Positions 1-5,160 of a stretch of DNA of 7,021 nucleotides are shown here, in pieces. The translations under genes and the position numbers were made by a program. The notes beneath the pieces are model-generated. The model worked only from the letters and a program-made list of their open reading frames with translations. It searched no databases and was not told the origin of the DNA. Source of the DNA: Alphaproteobacteria bacterium (GTDB lineage: Bacteria; Pseudomonadota; Alphaproteobacteria; UBA2136; UBA6156); NCBI GenBank assembly GCA_020249005.1, contig JADCGN010000071.1:1-7021 (forward strand), given 5' to 3'. Numbering within the stretch: the stretch's first letter is position 1; each line of letters starts with the position of its first letter.

Positions 1-389
1 CCCACCAGCACGAAGAGCCCACTTTCCACATGCGGCAGCAAGGCATCTTGCTGCGCTTTGTTGAAGCGGTGGATTTCATCGATGAACAGGACTGTCTGGC
101 GGCCCAAGGCCTGCACGCTTTCCGCCGCCTTGACCTCGGCGCGGATTTCCGCCACCCCGGCGGACACCGCCGAAAGCGGCACAAAATCGGCGCCAAACGC
201 CTGGGCATACAGCCGCGCCAGCGTGGTTTTGCCCACCCCCGGTGGCCCCCAAAAAATAATGCTGACTGGGGTTTGCTGGGCCACCAATTGGGTCAGCAAA
301 CCTTGCGGCCCCACCACGGCCACTTGACCCACCACCGCCGCCAAGGTGGCCGGGCGCAGGCGGGCAGCGAGTGGCTCACTCGGCATCAT
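1..389 (-). CDS. rarA: Replication-associated recombination protein A, AAA+ ATPase (N-terminal part, truncated by window edge)
   Basis: RarA (MgsA) belongs to the clamp-loader-like AAA+ ATPases that act at stalled replication forks in the cytoplasm. The visible 129 residues start MMPSEPLAARLRP and contain the RFC/RuvB-like LRPxxLxxVVGQ box (residues 11-22). Walker A is GPPGVGKTT (48-56), and Walker B with the adjoining family signature is LFIDEIHRFNKAQQD (101-115). The C-terminal part of the ATPase and the tetramerisation domain lie outside the window. Two ATG codons stand in tandem at 389 and 386. An AAAGG at 393-397 is 3 nt from the first and 6 nt from the second, so the second may be the true start. 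The first 14 bases overlap the end of the upstream DUF4440 gene, suggesting translational coupling in one operon with it and the protease. Family assignment is very secure; the exact start is not. Confidence 0.95.
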   Translation of the reverse strand, partial: MMPSEPLAARLRPATLAAVVGQVAVVGPQGLLTQLVAQQTPVSIIFWGPPGVGKTTLARLYAQAFGADFVPLSAVSAGVAEIRAEVKAAESVQALGRQTVLFIDEIHRFNKAQQDALLPHVESGLFVLV

Positions 390-753
390 CAGCCTTTAAT
401 GTTCCTTGGTGAAAGATCATTTGCCAATGGTTTCCTTCTTTTTTCCATAGCGAACTTCGTAAAGCTGCACGGGGTTCGGTTTGATTTCGTGGAATAGTGA
501 AAGATTCAAAATTTACCTGAACAAGGTTGTTATCTAGATAACGTGCTGTAAAATTTTTAGACTCATAACGTTTTGCGCCAGGTTGATATTCTTGGAATGC
601 ATCTAAAACATATTGCTTCCCGTAAGCGTAACCTGACTGTGAATACTCTTGAAAATCATTGTGAAGAAGTTCGTTTAAGCGTACCTGTGATTGTCGCGTT
701 TCGTCACGCATTAGTTCTTTCTCAAGTTCAATCACAAGCTTTAATTCATCCAT
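376..753 (-). CDS. SnoaL-like / DUF4440 family protein (NTF2-like fold), AT-rich acquired gene
   Basis: This 125-residue protein begins MDELKLVIELEKELMRD and carries the hallmark C-terminal segment of small bacterial DUF4440 proteins: LRSSLWKK (98-105) followed by HWQMIFHQGT (109-118). The family has the NTF2/SnoaL cone fold, an alpha-beta barrel with a pocket. Members include enzymes, binding proteins and many of unknown role, so no reaction is assigned. No signal peptide or membrane segment is seen, so it is probably cytoplasmic. The start at 753 is supported by AAAGGAG at 764-770, ten bases upstream. The gene sits 15 bp after the protease stop, and its final codons overlap the rarA start. 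By my hand count it is about 39% GC (146 of 378), far below its neighbours, and its codons are AT-rich. This indicates recent horizontal acquisition, probably from a low-GC donor. The reading frame is intact, so it is not a decaying remnant. Confidence 0.88.
   Translation of the reverse strand: MDELKLVIELEKELMRDETRQSQVRLNELLHNDFQEYSQSGYAYGKQYVLDAFQEYQPGAKRYESKNFTARYLDNNLVQVNFESFTIPRNQTEPRAALRSSLWKKEGNHWQMIFHQGTLKADDAE
393..397 (-). promoter_or_regulatory. Likely ribosome-binding site of rarA, inside the DUF4440 coding sequence
   Basis: AAAGG on the minus strand is separated by 6 nt from the second of the two tandem ATG codons (386) and by only 3 nt from the first (389). It lies within the last codons of the DUF4440 gene, so translation of rarA now depends on sequence inside the AT-rich gene. 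A further AAGGA at 403-407 is 13 nt from the first ATG, which is rather far. Confidence 0.5.
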
Positions 754-763
754 TACAATTTTT

Positions 764-770
764 CTCCTTT
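764..770 (-). promoter_or_regulatory. Ribosome-binding site of the DUF4440 gene, overlapping the protease stop codon
   Basis: On the minus strand AAAGGAG lies ten bases before the ATG at 753. Its first bases are shared with the TAA stop of the protease at 769-771. This fixes the start of the small gene and implies that ribosomes ending on the protease can reinitiate on it. Confidence 0.8.
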
Positions 771-2133
771 AGAACTTAATCAGCCGCACTTCACCCCCGC
801 GTTGGAAGCGCACTTCCCACGCCCGGCGGCTGGTGGCCAGCGCGCCTTGCAGCGCGCGCACGGTGGGGGTGGGTTGGCCGTTCACCTGCACCACAATGTC
901 GCCGGGTTGGAAGCGTTGGTCGAACGCCGCCAAGGGTTGCTGCGGCAGCGCCAACACCGCCACCCCTTGGGTGGTGAGCGGCAGGCCCAATTCGCTGTTC
1001 AGCGCCGGGCCCAACGGTTCAACTGTGAGGCCGCCCAGCGGGTTGTAGCCCGTCACCACGGCCCGTTCGGCCTCGCGCCGTGGCGGCAGCGCCCGCAGCG
1101 TGGCCTGCAGCGTGATGGCCTTGCCGCCGCGCCAGATGCCCAGCGGCACCGCCTTGTTCAGCAACCCCGGCAGCGTGATGATGCTCTGGTTCAGGCTTGC
1201 GGCATCTTGCACTTTCACGCCGTTCAAGCTGCGCAACACATCACCACGCTGCAGGCCCGCGGCTGCCGCGGGGCTGCCAGGCAGTACCGCGGTAATCAGC
1301 ACACCGTCGTTATCCGGCAAGTTGAGCTCTTGCATGGTGTCATAGGTAATCCCCTGCCCTTCGGCGCCCAGCCAGGGGCGCACCACGCGGCCAGTGGTCA
1401 CCAAGTCGCTCACCACCGTACGGACCACGTTGGCAGGAATGACAAACCCCAACCCCTGCGCAGGGTTCTTACTGCCACCAGGGCCGTTGAACACCGCGGT
1501 GTTCAGCCCCACCACGGCGCCGGTGCTGTCAATTAACGCGCCGCCGCTGTTGCCGGGGTTGATGCTGGCATCGGTCTGGATGAACTGGGCATAGGGGTTC
1601 AGCGCCACCTGGCTGCGCGCCACCGCGCTGACTACACCCAACGAAATGCTCTGCCCCAGGCCGTAGGGGTTGCCCACCGCCAGCACCAAATCACCCACTT
1701 GCAGCTGGTCGCTGTCGGCAAATTTGGCCACCGGCAGGGTGACACCCTGCGGGAGTTTTAATTGCAAGACGGCGAGGTCCAGCTTCGGGTCGCTCGCCAC
1801 CAACTTGGCCTGGTATTCCTGGCCGTCATGGGTCACCACTTGCACCGCTTGCGCGTTTTGAATCACATGCAGCGTGGTCACCACCTTGCCGTTGGTGCTG
1901 ACAATCACGCCGCTGCCCAGGCTGCGCTGCAAGCGCTGCTGCACCGGCGGCGCCAAGTTTACGCCCAGCGGCACGTCTTCCAGCGGCCGCACGGTGGTGG
2001 CGGCAAAGATGTTCACCACGCTCGGCCCCGCCACCCGTACTGCCTGCGCAAAGCTGACCTTGCCCTGTGCGGCCACCGGTGCCACCAGCAGCCCCGCCAA
2101 CACGAAAACTCCAAATCCAATCGCCAAACGCAT
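769..2133 (-). CDS. Periplasmic DegP/DegQ-type serine endoprotease with two PDZ domains
   Basis: This HtrA-family protease and chaperone degrades misfolded envelope proteins in the periplasm. Residues 1-22 form a signal peptide (MRLAIG, a hydrophobic core, then VAPVAA before QGK). The trypsin-like domain spans about 30-245. Its apparent catalytic triad is His89 (in VVTTLHVI), Asp119 (in DPKLDLAVL) and Ser196 (in NPGNSGGAL). Two PDZ domains follow, about 255-345 (GSPAAAAGLQRGDVL, carrying the usual GLxxGDxL core) and 365-450 (FQPGDIVVQVNGQ). The length of 454 residues is normal for DegP/DegQ, and the long LA loop of DegP seems absent, which favours a DegQ-like form. The residue two before the active His is usually Asn (TNxHV); here it is Thr. 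The gene is transcribed divergently from dnaB and leads a compact group with the DUF4440 gene and rarA. The ATG at 2133 is chosen because it opens a proper signal peptide, with a G-rich AGGGGG upstream. Symbol left blank because DegP, DegQ and MucD cannot be separated here. Confidence 0.93.
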   Translation of the reverse strand: MRLAIGFGVFVLAGLLVAPVAAQGKVSFAQAVRVAGPSVVNIFAATTVRPLEDVPLGVNLAPPVQQRLQRSLGSGVIVSTNGKVVTTLHVIQNAQAVQVVTHDGQEYQAKLVASDPKLDLAVLQLKLPQGVTLPVAKFADSDQLQVGDLVLAVGNPYGLGQSISLGVVSAVARSQVALNPYAQFIQTDASINPGNSGGALIDSTGAVVGLNTAVFNGPGGSKNPAQGLGFVIPANVVRTVVSDLVTTGRVVRPWLGAEGQGITYDTMQELNLPDNDGVLITAVLPGSPAAAAGLQRGDVLRSLNGVKVQDAASLNQSIITLPGLLNKAVPLGIWRGGKAITLQATLRALPPRREAERAVVTGYNPLGGLTVEPLGPALNSELGLPLTTQGVAVLALPQQPLAAFDQRFQPGDIVVQVNGQPTPTVRALQGALATSRRAWEVRFQRGGEVRLIKF

Positions 2134-2177
2134 CCTGCCCCCTGTTCTTTTTCCCGGCTTTCAGCTTAACCAAAGGA

Positions 2178-2207
2178 TTGTCCGGTTGGCCAGCCCTTGG
2201 GCATAAC
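2178..2207 (+). promoter_or_regulatory. Weak candidate sigma-70 promoter for dnaB
   Basis: TTGTCC (2178-2183) and CATAAC (2202-2207) are 18 bases apart in the 138-bp gap between the divergent protease and dnaB genes, about 65 bases before the dnaB ATG. Each box has mismatches to consensus, and GC-rich alphaproteobacterial promoters are hard to call by eye. No clearly better pair was found for either direction. Confidence 0.25.
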
Positions 2208-2219
2208 TCTGGGCATAAC
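2198..2219. repeat. Tandem 10-bp direct repeat TGGGCATAAC in the divergent promoter region
   Basis: TGGGCATAAC occurs twice, at 2198-2207 and 2210-2219, on a 12-bp period. On the minus strand each copy contains TTATGCCCA. This differs at one position from the DnaA-box consensus TTATNCACA as known from E. coli. The repeat is directly visible; a role as a binding site is inference. Confidence 0.6.
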
Positions 2220-2271
2220 CTGGGGGGTGATTCGGCTTTGATTCCACGCCAAGCTTTGCTAGGGTGGGCCC

Positions 2272-3792
2272 ATGACGCCACCGCCCGCCAATGCCACCGC
2301 CGCCAGCAATGTGGTGCCGTTTGCCGCGGCGCCAATAACGGCGCCTGGCGCCCCAGCGCCCCACAGCGTGGCGGCCGAGCAGGCGTTGTTGGGGCTCCTC
2401 ATGGTCAACAACCGGCAACTGGATGACCTGGGCGGCAGCCTGATTGCCGCACACTTTTACGTGCCGTTGCATGCCGCAATCTTTGAGGCATTGGAACGCT
2501 TGGTGGGCCGCGGGCGCGAAGCCAACCCCATCACCATTCGGGAGGTGCTGCGTGGCACCCCTTACGATGACGAGCAAACCCTGCTGCCGCACCTGAGCAG
2601 CATGTTTGAAAATGCCGCGCTGGGCCAAGACGTGAGGAGCCTGGCGGAAATTGTTCATACCACCTACCTGCAGCGGCAACTGATGGGCTTGGGCGATGCA
2701 TTGCGCCAACAGGCCAGCACCGCGCACAAGCCGGAAGAGGCCACGCAGGTGCTGGATGCGGTGAGCGGCGAACTCTTCAAGTTGGCCGAAACCGGCCGCG
2801 GCACCCTCACTACGCAAAACCTGCGGGAACCCTTGATTGAGGTGATCAAACGGGCCGAAGAGGCGCGCAAATCCGGCACCGGCCTGACGGGCGTGACCAG
2901 CGGCTTCACCGATATCGACAATCTGCTGGGCGGCTTGCAACGGAGCGACCTGATCATCCTGGCGGCCCGCCCGAGCATGGGTAAGACCAGCTTGGCCGTG
3001 AACATTGCGCAAAACGCCGCCACCGCCATGCTGGCCGGCGCCAGCAACGGCTGCGCGGTGGGAGTATTTTCCTTAGAAATGAGCGCCGACCAGCTGGCGG
3101 CGCGAATGCTGTCCTCCGCCGCGGGCATCAGCGCCCACCAACTCACCAACGGGCACCTCAGCGACGCCGACTTCCGCCGCCTGACCGAAGCCAGCAGCCA
3201 ATTGGCCGAACTGCCGCTCTACATCGATGACACGCCGCAGCTGTCCATCAACGCGCTGCGCGCCCGGGCCCGGCGGATGAAGCGCCAATACGGGATTGGC
3301 CTGATTGTGGTGGACTACCTGCAGCTGATGACCGGCTCAAAAAATTCCAGCGGGGATAACCGTGTGCAGGAAGTTTCTGAAATTTCTCAGGGCCTAAAAA
3401 CCGTGGCCCGGGAACTGAATGTCCCCGTGATTGCGCTGTCGCAGCTGTCCCGCTCGGTGGAAGGCCGGGATAACAAGCGGCCGCAGCTGTCGGATCTGCG
3501 GGAATCGGGCAGTATCGAGCAAGACGCCGACTTGGTGGTGTTCCTCTACCGTGAGGAATACTACCTTTCCCGCCAGCTGGGCGCGAATGACCAAATGGAT
3601 GATAAAACCCAAAAAATGCGTGAGCAGCTGGAGCAAGCCAAGGGCAAGTGTGAGGTGTTGATTTCCAAAAACCGTAAAGGCCCCACCGGCGTGGTCACGC
3701 TGCTGTTCCATGGCGAAACCACCACCTTCCACAACTACCAGCCCACCAGTTATGGCGACAAGGCGATGGTGGTGCATCGGCCTGAATTGTAA
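2272..3792 (+). CDS. dnaB: Replicative DNA helicase DnaB
   Basis: DnaB is the hexameric 5'-3' helicase that unwinds DNA ahead of the replisome and recruits primase. The 506 residues start with a Pro/Ala-rich, probably disordered stretch (1-30). The all-alpha N-terminal domain follows at about 31-135 (HSVAAEQALLGLLM). After a linker comes the RecA-like motor. Walker A is ARPSMGKTS (232-240), with Lys238 and Thr239. The catalytic Glu269 is in SLEMS, and Walker B is LIVVDYLQLM (344-353) with Asp348. The conserved QLSRSVE (391-397) and RPQLSDLRESGSIEQDAD (403-420) follow, and the arginine-finger region is KNRKGPTG (466-473). Length is normal and no intein interrupts the Walker A or QLSR regions, common insertion sites. 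The start at 2272 leaves the usual short tail before the N-terminal domain; the upstream AGGGTG is only a modest ribosome-binding site. The gene stands alone here, without rplI, alr or radA, its frequent neighbours. Confidence 0.97.
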   Translation: MTPPPANATAASNVVPFAAAPITAPGAPAPHSVAAEQALLGLLMVNNRQLDDLGGSLIAAHFYVPLHAAIFEALERLVGRGREANPITIREVLRGTPYDDEQTLLPHLSSMFENAALGQDVRSLAEIVHTTYLQRQLMGLGDALRQQASTAHKPEEATQVLDAVSGELFKLAETGRGTLTTQNLREPLIEVIKRAEEARKSGTGLTGVTSGFTDIDNLLGGLQRSDLIILAARPSMGKTSLAVNIAQNAATAMLAGASNGCAVGVFSLEMSADQLAARMLSSAAGISAHQLTNGHLSDADFRRLTEASSQLAELPLYIDDTPQLSINALRARARRMKRQYGIGLIVVDYLQLMTGSKNSSGDNRVQEVSEISQGLKTVARELNVPVIALSQLSRSVEGRDNKRPQLSDLRESGSIEQDADLVVFLYREEYYLSRQLGANDQMDDKTQKMREQLEQAKGKCEVLISKNRKGPTGVVTLLFHGETTTFHNYQPTSYGDKAMVVHRPEL

Positions 3793-3793
3793 A

Positions 3794-3807
3794 ATATTTC
3801 AAAATAT
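3794..3807. repeat. AT-rich 14-bp palindrome just after dnaB
   Basis: ATATTT-CA-AAATAT is a perfect dyad with 6-bp arms, two bases after the dnaB stop. A related motif is found in the downstream promoter: on the minus strand this site reads GGATATTTTGAAATA, and the promoter at 3865-3877 reads GGATATTTGAATA. It could be an operator for the RTX gene, or simply a product of AT richness. It is too weak a stem for a terminator. Confidence 0.35.
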
Positions 3808-3842
3808 CCAATCACTTTTTTACCCAGTTTTCTGTGTTTTGC

Positions 3843-3871
3843 TTGACAAGACCGCGTAAAGCATGGATATT
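3843..3871 (+). promoter_or_regulatory. Strong sigma-70-like promoter of the RTX gene
   Basis: A perfect -35 box TTGACA (3843-3848) is followed after exactly 17 bases by GATATT (3866-3871), four of six matches to TATAAT. The surrounding 3793-3890 is AT-rich, unlike the flanking coding DNA. The expected transcript start is near 3878, giving a short leader of about 28 bases to the ATG at 3906. This makes the RTX gene a separate unit from dnaB. Confidence 0.7.
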
Positions 3872-3888
3872 TGAATACACAAATTAGC

Positions 3889-3895
3889 AGGGGAG
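3889..3895 (+). promoter_or_regulatory. Ribosome-binding site of the RTX gene
   Basis: AGGGGAG ends ten bases before the ATG at 3906 and supports this start rather than any internal one. Confidence 0.7.
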
Positions 3896-3905
3896 TGACC
3901 TACCA

Positions 3906-4961
3906 ATGACCTTTGACCGCCGTCGGGAATTTACCCAAGGGCAGGACTTCGTGTTCCTGGATAACGCCAACGACAACCACTTGGTAATGCTGGATGGCAA
4001 TGATGTGGTGGTGGTGACCGAAGCCTACCCCGGCACCAGCGGGGTGCGGATTGATGGTGATGCCGGGAACGACCAGCTGTTTGGCAGCCGTTTTGTCGAT
4101 GAACTGAATGGCGGTACCGGCACCGACGTGCTGGTGGGCAATGCTGGCGACGACACGCTAAACGGCGACGCCGGCACCGACTACCTGTTTGGCGGCGAAG
4201 GCAACGATACCCTCAACGGCGGCACCGACAACGATGTACTGGTGGGTGAAGGCGGCAATGACCTGCTCAACGGTGGCGACGGCAATGATGGCCTGTGGGG
4301 TGCCTTGGGCAACGATACCTTGAACGGCAATGCGGGCGATGACAGCCTGATTGGCGGGGCCGGGAACGACACCTTGAACGGTGACGCTGGCAACGACTTC
4401 CTGTGGGGTGAAGACGGAAACGACTTTCTCTCGGGCGGCGAAGGGAACGACCAGCTGATTGGCGGCAACGGCGATGATACCCTGCACGGTGGGGCCGGCG
4501 CTGACTTCCTCTGGGGCGAGGCTGGCAACGATGTGCTGAACGGCAACGAAGGCAATGACGTGTTGATTGGTGGCGCGGGCAACGATAGCCTCACCGGCGG
4601 GGCGGGCAACGACCTGCTCTACGGCGAAGCCGGTGACGACAGCTTCGTGGGCCTCGCCAAGGGCGACTACGCCGAAGGCGGCTTGGGCGCCGACATCTTC
4701 GGCGTGGCCAGCGATCTCGGCGGCGGTACCTTCGGCTTCCTCAGCTTCAATGCCACCACCGAAGACAGCTTCACCGGGCTGAACGGCATGACCCTGATGC
4801 GCGGCTACAGCCACGGCAGCGTCGACACCGTGTTGGTGGACGTGAACAACGACCAAGTGGCCGATGCCGCGCTGGTCAACTACGGCGACATGAGCCTGCA
4901 GCAGTTCGTGACCGAGCTGACCCAGGGCGGTGCCAATGCCAACACTATCCTGATCGGCTAA
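3906..4961 (+). CDS. RTX calcium-binding beta-roll protein, probable type I secretion substrate
   Basis: This 351-residue, strongly acidic protein consists mainly of RTX nonapeptides of the form GGxGxDxUx. It has a short N-terminal part (1-50, including LDGNDVVVV), then 24 contiguous nonads at residues 51-266. About 21 of these are well conserved (GNDTLN, GNDVLI, GDDSLI types). An 85-residue C-terminal domain follows (267-351), ending VDVNNDQVADAALVNY...NTILIG. RTX repeats bind calcium outside the cell and fold into a parallel beta-roll. The C-terminal tail is where such proteins carry the uncleaved type I secretion signal. No Sec signal peptide is seen, consistent with that route, but no ABC transporter or membrane-fusion gene is in the window. 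No protease (HExxH), lipase (GxSxG) or other enzymatic domain is visible, so it may be structural, adhesive or surface-layer related. It has its own promoter and ends in a hairpin. The specific function is unknown. Confidence 0.9.
   Translation: MTFDRRREFTQGQDFVFLDNANDNHLVMLDGNDVVVVTEAYPGTSGVRIDGDAGNDQLFGSRFVDELNGGTGTDVLVGNAGDDTLNGDAGTDYLFGGEGNDTLNGGTDNDVLVGEGGNDLLNGGDGNDGLWGALGNDTLNGNAGDDSLIGGAGNDTLNGDAGNDFLWGEDGNDFLSGGEGNDQLIGGNGDDTLHGGAGADFLWGEAGNDVLNGNEGNDVLIGGAGNDSLTGGAGNDLLYGEAGDDSFVGLAKGDYAEGGLGADIFGVASDLGGGTFGFLSFNATTEDSFTGLNGMTLMRGYSHGSVDTVLVDVNNDQVADAALVNYGDMSLQQFVTELTQGGANANTILIG
4056..4703 (+). repeat. RTX repeat array: 24 tandem 27-bp (9-residue) units with an 18/36-residue superperiod
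   Basis: The array is in phase from GDAGNDQLF (residues 51-59) to GGLGADIFG (258-266), with no insertion or deletion. Units 2, 23 and 24 are degenerate. The ninth residue alternates between a hydrophobic/aromatic and a mostly polar residue: F95, V113, W131, I149, W167, I185, W203, I221, Y239 against N86, N104, N122, N140, N158, S176, H194, N212, T230. From 131 on the hydrophobic set alternates Trp/Ile, a 36-residue (108-bp) period. Confidence 0.9.
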
Positions 4962-4971
4962 ACCCTTCAGG

Positions 4972-5009
4972 CAACCAAACAGCGGCCCCGTGGGGCCGCT
5001 GTTTGGTTG
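4972..5009 (+). terminator. Perfect 18-bp-arm hairpin after the RTX gene, probable terminator
   Basis: The arms at 4972-4989 (CAACCAAACAGCGGCCCC) and 4992-5009 are perfect complements around a central GT, so in RNA the loop would be a few bases. It starts 10 bases after the RTX stop. There is no U tract on either side, so it may act as a U-less terminator or mainly as a 3' stabilising stem. It could also block transcripts arriving from aspS on the other strand. Confidence 0.7.
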
Positions 5010-5086
5010 AATCACACTCTAAACTTAAAGCGTATGTCATTCACAGCGAAGCGAAGAACCGACCGCAGGGAGAACAACGCGTGCGT
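5010..5086. other. Convergent intergenic stretch with no gene seen
   Basis: This segment lies between the two inverted repeats in the gap separating the RTX gene and aspS. It contains a short direct repeat, AGCGA-AGCGA (5045-5054), followed by a purine-rich run. Open frames through it have no ribosome-binding site and no protein-like composition. The style recalls interspersed repetitive spacers, but only one copy is in the window. Confidence 0.35.
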
Positions 5087-5120
5087 AATCCAGGTCTTCA
5101 AACCTAAAAAAACCTGGATT
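5087..5120 (-). terminator. Inverted repeat downstream of aspS, possible terminator
   Basis: AATCCAGGT (5087-5095) and ACCTGGATT (5112-5120) are perfect 9-bp arms around a 16-nt loop. Read from aspS, the first arm runs into a T7 tract (5105-5111 region) that lies in the loop rather than after the stem. The T run on the aspS strand fits some termination role, but the layout is not that of a textbook intrinsic terminator. It begins about 40 bases after the aspS stop. Confidence 0.4.
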
Positions 5121-5160
5121 CTTCGGCTAAAGCCTCTGAATGATAATCGGGCTTACGCGC

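Noticed and set aside
802..1536. 244-codon open frame opposite the protease gene
   Set aside because: Shadow of the protease coding strand, Arg/His/Gln-rich with no domain.
2166..2171. TTAACC, a CtrA half-site-like motif in the dnaB/protease promoter region
   Set aside because: No second TTAA half at the required N7 spacing, and single half-sites are too frequent to call.
2161..3012. 283-codon open frame opposite dnaB
   Set aside because: Antisense to an unmistakable dnaB; no recognisable domain in the translation.
4056..4703. Ice-binding RTX surface like that of the Marinomonas antifreeze protein
   Set aside because: That fold uses a regular Thr-Asn ladder in xGTGND turns. Here the equivalent Thr position is mostly Ala, Glu, Asp or Asn, so the Thr ladder is missing.
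4056..4703. Tandem repeats considered as a CRISPR array or minisatellite
   Set aside because: The 27-bp units are contiguous without spacers, diverge at third codon positions and encode RTX nonapeptides in frame.
4158..5015. 285-codon open frame opposite the RTX gene, with repetitive Val/Ala-rich translation
   Set aside because: Its repeats are just the complement of the 27-bp RTX units, and the strong promoter and ribosome-binding site belong to the plus strand.
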